A program made the translations under genes and the position numbers. 64,000 bases of DNA, from the NCBI RefSeq assembly GCF_016722785.1, contig NZ_JAEQNE010000005.1, positions 124,001-188,000 of the forward strand. Reading direction: 5' to 3'. Position 1 is the stretch's first letter; every line of letters starts with the position of its first letter. Shown here one piece after another: positions 55,339 through 63,884 of the stretch. The notes below the pieces were generated by a model. That model searched no databases. It saw only the letters and a list, made by a program, of their open reading frames with translations, and was not told the DNA's origin. Source of the DNA: Ramlibacter monticola (GTDB lineage: Bacteria; Pseudomonadota; Gammaproteobacteria; Burkholderiales; Burkholderiaceae_C).

Positions 55339-57015
55339 ATGCAGGAACTCGAGACCGACGTCCTGATCGCCGGCGGGGGACCCTGCGGGCTGATGCTGGC
55401 CAACGAACTGGGCCGGCGCGGCATCCGCACGCTGCTGGTCGACACGAAGCCCGGCACGGCCTTCAACCCGCAGGCCAATGCGACGCAGGCGCGCACCATG
55501 GAGCACTTCCGCCGGCTCGGCTTCGCGCACGAGGTGCGGGCCCAGGGCCTGCCGGCGGACCATCCCACCGACATCGCCTATTTCACGCGCTACACGGGGC
55601 GGGAGCTGGCGCGGCTGTCGCTGCCGACGGCGGGGCAGGCGGTGCGGAACGTGCGCGGCATGGGCGGCTCGTGGAGCGCGGCGGAACTGCCGCATCGGGT
55701 GTCGCAGAAGTTCGTGGAGGCGATTCTCCGGCGGCATGCGCAAGGGCATGCAAGCAACGACATCCGGTATGGGTGGAGGCTGGAGGAATTCGAGGACACC
55801 GGCGAGGAGGTGCGGGCCGTCGTGTGCCCACACCTCAACCCTCTCCCGGACGGGCAGGGAGGAAGCCAGCGGGTCCGGGCGAAGTACCTGGTCGGCGCCG
55901 ACGGGCCGCGCAGCTTCGTTCGCAGCACGTTGGGCATCGCCTGGGGTGGTGGGACCGGGGTGCGGCGCGACTTCATGGGCGGGGTGATGTTCGCCGTGTA
56001 CCTGCGCGCTCCCCGGTTCTACGCGGTGTTCCCGCACGCGCAGGCCTGGATGTACGTGACCGTGAATGCGCAACGGCGCGCCTTCATGGCCTCGGTGGAC
56101 GGGCAGTCGGAGTTCGCGTTCCACGCGGCCGTGCACGAGGGCGAGGACCCGGAGCGCTGGACCGAGGGCGATGCGCGGCGGGTGTTCGCGCAGGCGCTCG
56201 GGCGCGAGATCCCGATCGAGGTGCTGTCCTTCGGGACCTGGACGGCGGGCCATTCGTTGGTCGCGCAGACCTTCCACCGCGGCCGCGTGTTCATCGCCGG
56301 CGATGCCGCCCACCTGTTCACCCCGACCGGTGGACTGGGCTACAACACCGCGGTCGAGGACGCGGTGAACCTCGCGTGGAAGCTCGCCAGCGCCGTGCGC
56401 GGCCGCAATCCGCCCGCGCTGCTGGACAGCTACGAGATCGAGCGCAAGCCGCTCGCCGTGCGCAATACGGGCTATGCGCGGCACTTCGCCGATTCGGTGG
56501 GCCTGTTCCCGGCGCGGCCGGATCTGGAGCTCGAGGGTCCCGCGGGCGAGGCAGCGCGGCGCGAGGCCTCGCTGCACCTCAACGCGCACGTGCGGCTGGA
56601 GTTCAACATTCCGGGGGTGACCTTCGGCGGCCGCTACGAGCGCTCGCCGCTGATCGTGGCGGAAGCCGGGCTGCCCCCCGCGGACGAGGCCAACCAGTAC
56701 GTCCCCACGGCACGCCCCGGCGGCCGCCCGCCGCACGCGTGGCTGGAGGACGGGCGTTCCCTCTTCGACAGCTTCCATCCCGAATGGACCCTGCTCGCGC
56801 TCGGTCCGCAGGTGCCGTCCACCGCGGCTTTCGAACACGCGGCGCAGGCGCTCGGGATGGACCTGCGCGTCGTGCGGCATCCGGCGCCGGCGCTATGCGA
56901 ACTCTACGAAGCGCCGCTCGCGCTGGTGCGGCCCGACCAGATCGTGGCGTGGCGCGGCTCGCATGCGCGCGGTGCCGAGCGTATCCTGCGCAAGTCGACC
57001 GGCTTTTCCTGGTGA
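55339..57015 (+). CDS. FAD-dependent monooxygenase (phenol/dichlorophenol hydroxylase type)
   Basis: A 558-residue flavoprotein hydroxylase with the FAD-binding GGGPCGLMLANELGRRG (near residue 12), the DG motif VGADGPRSFVR and the GD motif FIAGDAAHLFTPTGGLGYNT, then AVEDAVNLAWKL. The C-terminal thioredoxin-like domain is present. It would hydroxylate a phenolic substrate, probably making hydroxyquinol or a similar triol for dioxygenase 2. Residues 163-178 (CPHLNPLPDGQGGSQR) are encoded by a C-rich repeat-like segment at 55828-55878 and look like an in-frame insertion. Confidence 0.9.
   Translation: MQELETDVLIAGGGPCGLMLANELGRRGIRTLLVDTKPGTAFNPQANATQARTMEHFRRLGFAHEVRAQGLPADHPTDIAYFTRYTGRELARLSLPTAGQAVRNVRGMGGSWSAAELPHRVSQKFVEAILRRHAQGHASNDIRYGWRLEEFEDTGEEVRAVVCPHLNPLPDGQGGSQRVRAKYLVGADGPRSFVRSTLGIAWGGGTGVRRDFMGGVMFAVYLRAPRFYAVFPHAQAWMYVTVNAQRRAFMASVDGQSEFAFHAAVHEGEDPERWTEGDARRVFAQALGREIPIEVLSFGTWTAGHSLVAQTFHRGRVFIAGDAAHLFTPTGGLGYNTAVEDAVNLAWKLASAVRGRNPPALLDSYEIERKPLAVRNTGYARHFADSVGLFPARPDLELEGPAGEAARREASLHLNAHVRLEFNIPGVTFGGRYERSPLIVAEAGLPPADEANQYVPTARPGGRPPHAWLEDGRSLFDSFHPEWTLLALGPQVPSTAAFEHAAQALGMDLRVVRHPAPALCELYEAPLALVRPDQIVAWRGSHARGAERILRKSTGFSW
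55828..55878. repeat. C-rich repeat-like segment inside the monooxygenase gene
   Basis: The segment contains CCCTCTCCCGGACGGGCAGG, a hairpin-forming sequence resembling the CCCTCCCCCGGAGGGGCAGG found at 53144-53163. Both look like copies of an interspersed repeat family of this clade, recognised by eye only. Translated, it gives PHLNPLPDGQGGSQ, which the FAD-hydroxylase family lacks at this position in my recollection. Confidence 0.45.
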
Positions 57016-57032
57016 GCCTCCCGGAGGTGCCC

Positions 57033-57680
57033 ATGTCCAAAGTGAAAGTCCAGGCCTTCTCGATTTCCATCGACGGCTACGGCGCCGGCCCCCACCAGAG
57101 CCTGCAGGCTCCGCTGGGCATCGGCGGCGAGACGCTGCACCAGTGGTTCGTTCCGACCCAGACCTTCCGCCGCATGACGGGGCAGGAGGGCGGCACGGGC
57201 GGCGTGAACGACGACTTCGCCCGCCGTTCCATGGAAGGCATGGGCGCCTGGATCCTGGGCCGCAACATGTTCGGGCCGGTGCGCGGCCCCTGGCCCGACG
57301 ACGAGTGGAAAGGCTGGTGGGGCGCCAGTCCGCCCTATCACGTGCCGGTGTTCGTGCTGACGCACCACCCGCGCGCCCCGCTGCCCATGGAGGGCGGCAC
57401 CACCTTTCACTTCGTCACCGGCGGGATCCACGAGGCGCTGGAGCGCGCGCGGGACGCGGCCCGGGGCAAGGACATCCGCATCGGCGGCGGCGTGGCGACG
57501 GTCCGCCAGTACCTGCAGGCGGGGCTGGTCGACGAGATGCACCTCGCGGTGTCGCCCACGCTGCTCGGGCGCGGCGAGGCGCTGCTGGCCGGCATCGACC
57601 TGCCGGCGCTCGGCTTCCGGTGCACGCGCCACGTGGGCGCCGACGAGGCGCTGCACGTGGTGCTCGCGAAGGGCGCCTGA
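57033..57680 (+). CDS. Dihydrofolate reductase/RibD C-terminal-domain family protein
   Basis: A 215-residue protein with KVQAFSISIDGYGAGPHQSL, GAWILGRNMFGPVRGPW, VFVLTHHPRAPLPMEGGTTF, and IRIGGGVATVRQYLQAGLVD followed by EMHLAVSPTLLGRG, matching the RibD_C fold. These proteins are NADPH-dependent reductases of uncertain substrate. CCGGAGG stands 5 nt before the ATG. It follows the monooxygenase gene by 17 nt and may reduce a quinone or aldehyde product. The stop codon forms the loop of a GGGCGCC/GGCGCCC hairpin (57671-57687). Confidence 0.88.
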   Translation: MSKVKVQAFSISIDGYGAGPHQSLQAPLGIGGETLHQWFVPTQTFRRMTGQEGGTGGVNDDFARRSMEGMGAWILGRNMFGPVRGPWPDDEWKGWWGASPPYHVPVFVLTHHPRAPLPMEGGTTFHFVTGGIHEALERARDAARGKDIRIGGGVATVRQYLQAGLVDEMHLAVSPTLLGRGEALLAGIDLPALGFRCTRHVGADEALHVVLAKGA

Positions 57681-57693
57681 GGCGCCCGCCCGC

Positions 57694-58377
57694 TCAGAAG
57701 CGCATCCCCACCGCCAGCCGGAACACGTTCGGGTCGATCTTCGCCTCGATCGTCTGTCCGGTGTTCAGCGTCGTCTTCGTCTTCAGGAAGGACTTCGCGT
57801 ACTGGGCATCGACGAACCAGCGCTCGTTGATCATGGCCGTGACGCCCAGCCCCGGCGTCAGGCTGAAGCGGTTCTCCACGTCGATCTGCGTCCCGCCCGG
57901 CGGGTTGATCGGGTTGACGGCGTTCAGCGTGGCGCTGCCCTGTTCGTCGTGGTTGTACGTGTAGGTCAGGCCCAGCATCACATAGGGCCGGATGCGCTGC
58001 GTCGGCTCGAAGAAGCGGTACTGCGCGAACACGGTGATCGGCAGCGTGCGCACGGTGGCGATCTGCCCGACCCCGGCGATCGCGCCGGCGCCCTGGATCT
58101 TCTGCTTGAAGCCCAGCCCGATCGGTACCTCCACCGACCAGTTGTCCGTGATCATGCGGCCGATGAAGATGGTGGGCTGCGTGTCGGAGTCCACGTCGAT
58201 CTGCGTGCCCGGCGCCGACGGCGGCGACAGGTTGCCGCTGGAGACGTCCGGCGCGATGTGCGTCACGCCGATGCCGCCGAACCAGCTGCCGGCGGCGCCC
58301 TGGGCATGGGCGCCGGCAGCGCCCAGCGCCAGCGTGGCCGCCGCGAGAAGGCGGCACAGGATTTCGTTGTTGTGCAT
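57694..58377 (-). CDS. OmpW family outer membrane protein
   Basis: The 227-residue protein has a signal peptide (CRLLAAATLALGAAGAHAQ), then an eight-stranded barrel pattern: GSWFGGIGVTHIAPDVSSGN, TIFIGRMITDNWSVEVPIGL, AQYRFFEPTQRIRPYVMLGL and a C-terminal FRLAVGMRF with terminal Phe. OmpW forms a narrow channel for hydrophobic compounds, fitting the aromatic catabolic neighbourhood. Convergent with the RibD-like gene, and 26 nt after the GDSL gene in the same direction. Confidence 0.93.
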   Translation of the reverse strand: MHNNEILCRLLAAATLALGAAGAHAQGAAGSWFGGIGVTHIAPDVSSGNLSPPSAPGTQIDVDSDTQPTIFIGRMITDNWSVEVPIGLGFKQKIQGAGAIAGVGQIATVRTLPITVFAQYRFFEPTQRIRPYVMLGLTYTYNHDEQGSATLNAVNPINPPGGTQIDVENRFSLTPGLGVTAMINERWFVDAQYAKSFLKTKTTLNTGQTIEAKIDPNVFRLAVGMRF

Positions 58378-58403
58378 GGTTTCGTTCCTTGCTCGCGTTG
58401 CGT

Positions 58404-59591
58404 TCAGAGCCAGCCCGCCCGCGCCAGCGCGCGGCTGGTCGACGCGGCCAGCAGGCGATGGCCGTAGGGCGTGGGATGGAAGCCGTCGGAGAAGGTCCAC
58501 GACTGCCACCAGCCGGGTGCGAGACCGGCGGGCGGATTGGCGTCCAGCGCGGCCGACGTGCAGCGGGCGGCCTGCGCCGGGCTGTCGAAGAAGGTGACGC
58601 CGACCACCGCGCAGGCCGGCGTGGTCACGTTGCTCAGCGCGAAGTCCACCGGATGCGTGACCTCCTCGGTGAAGTCAGCGTTGAACGGCACCACCATCAC
58701 GCGCGCATCGGCCCCGACGTCGGCGCGCAGCCTGGCGTTGAACGCATCGGTCCATTGCCGCATCAGGGCCTGCACCTGGGCCGCGGCCGCCGCGCCGGCG
58801 GCACCGCCTCCGTTGGCGGGCGCGACCACCTGCGTGAAGACGGCCTGGATGCGGGGCGTCAGGGTGATGTCGGGCATGTCGAGCACGGCCACGTGGGTGG
58901 CGCCCCGGTCCAGCGCGTTCGCCTTGACGGCGCCGGAGTAGGTATCGGCCAGCTTCTGCATGTAGAGCACGGCCGCCGTGGCCGCGCCGTTCGGCTGCGG
59001 GAGCGTGGCGGCGATGGTCGCGGGATCGAGCTGCTGCGCGAGGAAGGCCGCGTAGCGCTGGCCGCCCTGGCCCTGCGGATCGGCGGCGGCGCCGAGGAAG
59101 GCCGTCAGCAGGTCGCCCGAATCGTTGCCCCCGCCATCCACCAGCACCAGGTCGGTGGCGCTGTAGGTCCCGCCCACGGCCTGGGCCGCGGCGCCGAGCT
59201 GGAACACGACCGATTGCGGCGACGCTTGTCCCCCCCCGGCATCCGGGTTCCGGATCCGGCCGCCGCCGATCGCGAAGTTCGTGCAGCCGGCGCGGCTGTT
59301 GGGAGCGAAGGTGGCGCCGGTGAAGACGAAAAAGTTGCACTGGCTGTTCACGCCGAAGTTCTGCGCCACGATCTGCGGGAACACCGGGAAACCGTTCGCC
59401 GGGTCGGCCGAGTTCTGCACGGTGAACTTGACGCCGCCGAAGGTGCCGACGTCGGCGAGGCTGTCGCCGGCCACCACCACGCGCGAGATGGCGACCTTGG
59501 GACCGGCGGGATCGTCGCCACCGCCGCAGCCGGCCAGCAGCGCGACCGCTGCAGCGAGGACCGCGAGCAGCGGACTTCTTCCTGTTTGCAT
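58404..59591 (-). CDS. GDSL/SGNH-type esterase lipoprotein
   Basis: The 395-residue protein has a lipoprotein signal (AVLAAAVALLAGCGGGDD). The GDSL block reads VVVAGDSLADVGTFGG, the block III Asn region is LVDGGGNDSGDLLTAF, and the catalytic Asp/His block is FSDGFHPTPYGHRLLA. The protein is thus an outer-membrane or periplasmic esterase/lipase, possibly releasing aromatic or fatty acids for uptake. The start is ATG 59591. Upstream is GAACGACCGTTC (59611-59622). Confidence 0.92.
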   Translation of the reverse strand: MQTGRSPLLAVLAAAVALLAGCGGGDDPAGPKVAISRVVVAGDSLADVGTFGGVKFTVQNSADPANGFPVFPQIVAQNFGVNSQCNFFVFTGATFAPNSRAGCTNFAIGGGRIRNPDAGGGQASPQSVVFQLGAAAQAVGGTYSATDLVLVDGGGNDSGDLLTAFLGAAADPQGQGGQRYAAFLAQQLDPATIAATLPQPNGAATAAVLYMQKLADTYSGAVKANALDRGATHVAVLDMPDITLTPRIQAVFTQVVAPANGGGAAGAAAAAQVQALMRQWTDAFNARLRADVGADARVMVVPFNADFTEEVTHPVDFALSNVTTPACAVVGVTFFDSPAQAARCTSAALDANPPAGLAPGWWQSWTFSDGFHPTPYGHRLLAASTSRALARAGWL

Positions 59592-59610
59592 GCTTGTCTC
59601 CACAAAAATA

Positions 59611-59622
59611 GAACGACCGTTC
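59611..59622. promoter_or_regulatory. Palindrome GAACG-AC-CGTTC upstream of the GDSL gene
   Basis: A 12-nt inverted repeat 20 nt before the GDSL start, of a type bound by TetR-family repressors (the AACGGTCGTT theme). No TetR gene is present in the window. Confidence 0.3.
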
Positions 59623-59734
59623 GATTTGGAACGGCAAAGCTTACCGGCGGAGATCCCGGCCACCCATCAGGGTTTGCGCGTGAAGGCGGGTAAACGCTGC
59701 GTGGCCGCCCGCTGCGCGGCCGCCCGGCGGGCAC

Positions 59735-60796
59735 TCAGGCGGAAGGCCTGCGGCCCTCGAAGGCGTCCTGCAGCAGCTGGCGCAGGGCCTCGGCCTCCAG
59801 CGGGCGCGGGTTGGGATACTGGTTCTGCAGCGCGATGGCGCAGGCCCGGTCCAGGTCGTCGGCCTTCATGCCGATCTCGCGCAGCGCCACCGGCGCGCCG
59901 TTGTGCTGCGCCAGCTCGTACACCGCCTGCGCGGCGCTGCGGCCTTCGAGCGCGCGGGCGATGCGCTCCATGGCCCGCGGCGCCGCCTTGGCGTTGTAGG
60001 CCAGCGCGTGCGGCAGGACGATGGTGTGCGTCTCGGCATGCGGCAGGTTGAAGCTGCCGCCCAGCGTATGGCACAGCTTGTGGTGCAAGGCCATGCCGAC
60101 GTTGCCCAGCACGATGCCGCACAGCCAGGCCCCATACAGCGCCGCGGAGCGCGCCTCCAGGTCCTGCGGGTCGGCCCGGAGGCCGGGCAGCGCGCCACCC
60201 AGCGCGCGGATGCCCTCTTCCGCCATCAGGTCCATCACCGGGTTGGCGTCGACGGCGTAGAGGCCCTCGGCGGCGTGCGCGATCGCGTTGATGCCGCTGG
60301 TGACGCTGAGGCCCACCGGCAGCGTGAGCGTGAGCTCGGGGTCGTAGATCACGGTGCGGGGCAGGACCTTCGCATCGCGGCCCGTCTTCTTCAGGCCGGC
60401 CTCGGTGATGCCGTAGATCGGCGTCATCTCGCTGCCCGCGTAGGTGGTGGGAATGGCCAGGATGGGCAGGCCCGAATCGAGGGCGATGGCCTTGCCCAGG
60501 CCGGTGGTGGAGCCGCCGCCCACGGCCACCGCGCAGTCGGCATCGAGCTTGCGCGCCAGCTCGCGCGCCTCGCGCGCCGTCTCGATCGGCACGTGCATGA
60601 CCGCGCGGTCGAACACGCCGGCGGCCTTGTCGCCCAGCATGTCCGCGACACGCTCGGCCGACGCGCGCTGCTCCGGCGTGGACAGCACCAGCGCGCGCCG
60701 CGCGCCCAGGGTCTCGATCTCCTTGCCCAGTTGCGACAGCGCGCCGGCGCCGAACACCACGCGCCCGGGCTGGCCGTTGTAGACGAAGCTTCGCAT
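59735..60796 (-). CDS. Maleylacetate reductase
   Basis: A 353-residue iron-containing alcohol dehydrogenase-fold enzyme: SFVYNGQPGRVVFGAGALSQ at the N-terminus, VAVGGGSTTGLGKAIAL, AIPTTYAGSEMTPIYGITE and the histidine cluster LHHKLCHTLGGSFNLPHAET. It reduces maleylacetate to 3-oxoadipate, the step after hydroxyquinol ring cleavage. It lies in a minus-strand group with two Bug receptors and a 3-hydroxyisobutyrate dehydrogenase-like enzyme; the Bug 3 stop is 5 nt upstream. Together with dioxygenase 2 it completes the lower hydroxyquinol pathway. Confidence 0.93.
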   Translation of the reverse strand: MRSFVYNGQPGRVVFGAGALSQLGKEIETLGARRALVLSTPEQRASAERVADMLGDKAAGVFDRAVMHVPIETAREARELARKLDADCAVAVGGGSTTGLGKAIALDSGLPILAIPTTYAGSEMTPIYGITEAGLKKTGRDAKVLPRTVIYDPELTLTLPVGLSVTSGINAIAHAAEGLYAVDANPVMDLMAEEGIRALGGALPGLRADPQDLEARSAALYGAWLCGIVLGNVGMALHHKLCHTLGGSFNLPHAETHTIVLPHALAYNAKAAPRAMERIARALEGRSAAQAVYELAQHNGAPVALREIGMKADDLDRACAIALQNQYPNPRPLEAEALRQLLQDAFEGRRPSA

Positions 60797-60801
60797 GCGC
60801 G

Positions 60802-61761
60802 TCACTGCGCCTTGAGGTTGGCGGCCTTCGCGATCTGCGCAGCCGCGCCCATCTCGGTGCGGATGTAGGCGTTGAACTGTTCCGGCGCCATCGTGAAGGG
60901 CTCGGCGCCGAGCTTCACGAGGCGCTCCTTCACCTCGGGGCTGTTCAGGGCCTTGAGCGCCTCGTCGTGCAGGCGCTGCACCACCGGGGCGGGCGTCGCC
61001 GCCGGCACGATCATGCCGACCCAGAACGTGTAGTCGGAATCCGCGATGCCGGCCTCCACGGTGGTCGGCACCTCCGGCAGCACGGGCGAACGCTGCGAGG
61101 TGCTGACGGCCAGCGCCTGCAGCTTGCCGTCGCGGATCAGCGGCAGGGCCGAGGACAGCGGCGCGAAGAACCAGTCGTTGCGGCCGCCGATGACGTCGGT
61201 GAGCGCCTCCGGAGTGCCCTTGAAGGGGACGTGCTGCGCCTCGATGCCGGCCCGCAGCTTGAACTTCTCCGCGTTCATGTGGGTCGCGCTGCCCATGCCG
61301 GCGGACGCGTAGTTCAGCTGGCCGGGCTTCGCCTTGGCGGCCGCCACCAGGTCGGCGACCGACTTCCATCCCCTCGCCGGCGAGACCACCAGCACGTTGG
61401 GCAGGGCCGCCAGGGGCGTGACGCCGGTCAGGTCCTTCAGCGTGTCGTACTGCAGCGCGGGATAGATGGCCGGATTGAGCGCGTGCCCCGAGGAGTGGAT
61501 CAGGATCGTGTAGCCATCGGGATCGCTCTTGGCCACCTGCGCGGCGCCGATCGTGCCGCCGGCGCCGGGTTTGTTCTCGATCACCACCGGCTGCCCCAGG
61601 TTCTTCGCCATCACGTCGCCGACCGTGCGGGCGATGATGTCGGTGCCGCTGCCCGCCGTGAAGGGCACGACCATCCGGATCGGCTTGCCGGGCCACGCGC
61701 CCTGCGCGGCGACGGCGGCCGCGAACAGCGTGGAGGCCAGCAGGGTGAGGATGCGCTTCAT
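60802..61761 (-). CDS. Bug/TctC-type periplasmic receptor 3
   Basis: The 319-residue protein has a signal peptide (RILTLLASTLFAAAVAAQG) and Bug motifs WPGKPIRMVVPFTAGSGTDI, PGAGGTIGAAQVAKSDPDGY and LNYASAGMGSATHMNAEKFK. It is directly followed by maleylacetate reductase (5 nt) and preceded by the dehydrogenase gene (35 nt). A role in import of the aromatic acid or a related carboxylate feeding maleylacetate is plausible. Confidence 0.93.
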   Translation of the reverse strand: MKRILTLLASTLFAAAVAAQGAWPGKPIRMVVPFTAGSGTDIIARTVGDVMAKNLGQPVVIENKPGAGGTIGAAQVAKSDPDGYTILIHSSGHALNPAIYPALQYDTLKDLTGVTPLAALPNVLVVSPARGWKSVADLVAAAKAKPGQLNYASAGMGSATHMNAEKFKLRAGIEAQHVPFKGTPEALTDVIGGRNDWFFAPLSSALPLIRDGKLQALAVSTSQRSPVLPEVPTTVEAGIADSDYTFWVGMIVPAATPAPVVQRLHDEALKALNSPEVKERLVKLGAEPFTMAPEQFNAYIRTEMGAAAQIAKAANLKAQ

Positions 61762-61796
61762 GGCTTGTCTCCTGGGGTGGGGATTGGCTGGACGGC

Positions 61797-62720
61797 TCAG
61801 GATTGCAGGCCGTCGCTCACCTGCACGTTCTCGGGCTGGAGCTCCAGGCCGGCGTCGCGCGCCAGCTCCTGCAGCAGCACGGCGAAGTCGATGTGGTCGT
61901 AGCCGCGGCCGACCAGCCGCGCGACCGACTCGCGCGTCGCCGCTGCCGCGGGCATCGCCACGCCGTGCGCCCTGGCGGCGCCCATGCCGAGGTCCATGTC
62001 CTTCAGCAGCAGCTTGGGCGTGAAGGTCACCTGGTCGAAGCCGAGGTTCGTGAGCACCGGCGTCTTGTAGCGCGTGTACATCGAGCCCAGCACCGAGTCG
62101 TTGATGCTTTCCAGGAACACGTGGCGCGGGATGCCGGCCTTCTCGGCCAGCACGGTGATCTCGCACAGGTTCTGGATCACCACGCCGAACATGGTGTTGT
62201 GGGCGATCTTCCAGATGCGCGCCAGCTCGCCCTCGCCCACCCACATGGCCTTGCGGCCCATCGCCTGCAGGTAGGGCTCGACCTTATCGTAGAGGGCCCG
62301 GGGGCCGGAAGCGACGATCAGCAGCTTGCCGGCCTTGGCCACCTTGGCATTGCCGGAGACGGGGGCGCAGAGGTAGGCCACGCCCATGGCTTCGAGCCGG
62401 GCGCGGATCTCGGCCGAGCCCTCCTGCGAGATCGAGGAGCTGTCGACCACCACCTGGGGCTTCTTCGCACCCGTGACGAGGCCGCCTTCGGCGAACAGCA
62501 CTTCCTTGAGGTCGTCGGTGGTGGACACCATGGTGAAGACCACCGCGCAGCCGGCCAGCTCCGTCTTGTGGCCGGCGAGTTCGGCGCCGTACTCGCGCAG
62601 CGGCTCGGCCTTGCTGCGCGTGCGGTTCCACACCGTGGCGCCGTGGCCGGCCGCGAGCAGCCTTTTCACCATCGCCTCGCCCATGCGCCCGAGGCCGATC
62701 CATCCGATCTGGTTCGCCAT
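61797..62720 (-). CDS. 3-Hydroxyisobutyrate dehydrogenase-family NAD(P)-dependent oxidoreductase
   Basis: The 307-residue protein has the dinucleotide-binding IGWIGLGRMGEAMVKRLLAA, the substrate-binding VAYLCAPVSGNAKVAKAGKL and the catalytic lysine in ARIWKIAHNTMFG. The family oxidises beta-hydroxy acids. It heads the operon with Bug 3 and maleylacetate reductase. A weaker match to the LysR-type site (62791-62811) stands 71 nt upstream. Confidence 0.9.
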   Translation of the reverse strand: MANQIGWIGLGRMGEAMVKRLLAAGHGATVWNRTRSKAEPLREYGAELAGHKTELAGCAVVFTMVSTTDDLKEVLFAEGGLVTGAKKPQVVVDSSSISQEGSAEIRARLEAMGVAYLCAPVSGNAKVAKAGKLLIVASGPRALYDKVEPYLQAMGRKAMWVGEGELARIWKIAHNTMFGVVIQNLCEITVLAEKAGIPRHVFLESINDSVLGSMYTRYKTPVLTNLGFDQVTFTPKLLLKDMDLGMGAARAHGVAMPAAAATRESVARLVGRGYDHIDFAVLLQELARDAGLELQPENVQVSDGLQS

Positions 62721-62790
62721 TGCCTGCCGTTCCTTGTGTGAGGATTGGCGGCAGTGTCTTGCGTGGGCCCGGGTCGTGGCAAGACGGGCG

Positions 62791-62811
62791 GCGGAATTCA
62801 GTTTTCCTGCC
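62791..62811. promoter_or_regulatory. Weak third copy of the LysR-type site
   Basis: GCGGAATTCAGTTTTCCTGCC shares the TTTTCC half-site and partial left half with 29600-29618 and 54361-54379, at a similar distance and orientation to the dehydrogenase start. Confidence 0.3.
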
Positions 62812-62815
62812 AAAG

Positions 62816-62842
62816 AAAAAGGCGGCCCGCAGGCCGCCTTTG
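62816..62842 (-). terminator. Rho-independent terminator of the Bug 4 gene
   Basis: AAAGGCGGCC and GGCCGCCTTT pair around CGCA. On the minus strand the stem is followed by a T-rich tail (TTTTTCTTT). It lies 18 nt beyond the Bug 4 stop at 62860. Confidence 0.85.
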
Positions 62843-62859
62843 GCTCGCTCGGTGGACGT

Positions 62860-63852
62860 TCAGTCGGCGGTGGCGCCCGAGTCCTTCACCACCTTGCTCC
62901 ACTTCGCCGTCTCCTTGCGGATGAACTCGGCGAACTGCTCCGGCTTCTCGCCGTAGGGCTCGGCGCCCTGCTCCGCCAGTTTCTTCTTCACTTCCGGTTC
63001 GGCCAGCACCTTCACCAGCGCACCGTTGAGCTTGGCGAGCACCGGGGCCGGCGTGCCGGCCGGCGCGAACATGCCGAACCAGGACGTGGCCTCGTAGCCG
63101 GGCACGCCGGCTTCGGCGATGGTCGGCACGTCGGGCAGCTCGGGCGAGCGCTTGGCCGTGGTCACCGCCAGGGCGCGCAGCTTGCCGGCACGCACGTGCT
63201 GGATGGCCGAGGGCATGTTGTCGAACATGACGTCGATCTGCCCGCCGATCAGGTCGGACACGGCCGGCGCGCTGCCCTTGTAGGGCACGTGCACCATGTC
63301 CACCTTGGCCATCGCGTTGAACAGCTCGCCCGACAGGTGGATCGAGCTGCCGCTGCCGGAGGAGCCGAAGTTCACCTTGCCCGGATTGGCCTTGGCGTAG
63401 GCGATCAGCTCCTTCACGTTCTTGTACGGCTTGCCCGGATTCGCGACCAGCAGGTTCGGGACCATGGCCACGCGGGTGAGCGGGACGAAGTCCTTGATCG
63501 GGTCGAAGGGCATCTTCTTGTACAGGCTCTGGTTGATGGCGTGCGTGCCGACCGTGCCCATGAACAGGGTGTAGCCGTCGGGCGCGGCCTTGGCCGCCAG
63601 CGCGCCGCCGATGTTGCCGCCCGCGCCGGCGCGGTTGTCGATGATCACCGGCTGGCCGAGTTCCTTGGTGAGGGCCTGGCCGACCACGCGGGCCAGGATG
63701 TCGGTCGTGCCGCCGGCGGCGAAGGGCACGACGATGGTGATGGGCTTGTTGGGATAGGCCTGGGCGGCGGCGTCCAGGGGCGCCGCGACGGAGGCCGCGA
63801 GGGCGAGGCCGGCCAGCACGATCTGGCGGCGGGAGGCTTGGATGCTTTTCAT
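62860..63852 (-). CDS. Bug/TctC-type periplasmic receptor 4
   Basis: The 330-residue protein has a signal peptide (RRQIVLAGLALAASVAAPLD), mature YPNKPITIVVPFAAGGTTDI, and motifs AGAGGNIGGALAAKAAPDGY and VNFGSSGSGSSIHLSGELFN. It is separated by a terminator from the dehydrogenase operon and lies 32 nt after a truncated SDR gene, so it probably belongs to an operon that continues beyond the window. Confidence 0.93.
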   Translation of the reverse strand: MKSIQASRRQIVLAGLALAASVAAPLDAAAQAYPNKPITIVVPFAAGGTTDILARVVGQALTKELGQPVIIDNRAGAGGNIGGALAAKAAPDGYTLFMGTVGTHAINQSLYKKMPFDPIKDFVPLTRVAMVPNLLVANPGKPYKNVKELIAYAKANPGKVNFGSSGSGSSIHLSGELFNAMAKVDMVHVPYKGSAPAVSDLIGGQIDVMFDNMPSAIQHVRAGKLRALAVTTAKRSPELPDVPTIAEAGVPGYEATSWFGMFAPAGTPAPVLAKLNGALVKVLAEPEVKKKLAEQGAEPYGEKPEQFAEFIRKETAKWSKVVKDSGATAD

Positions 63853-63884
63853 GTTCAGTAGGGGGAGGAAGAGGGAAGTCGGGA

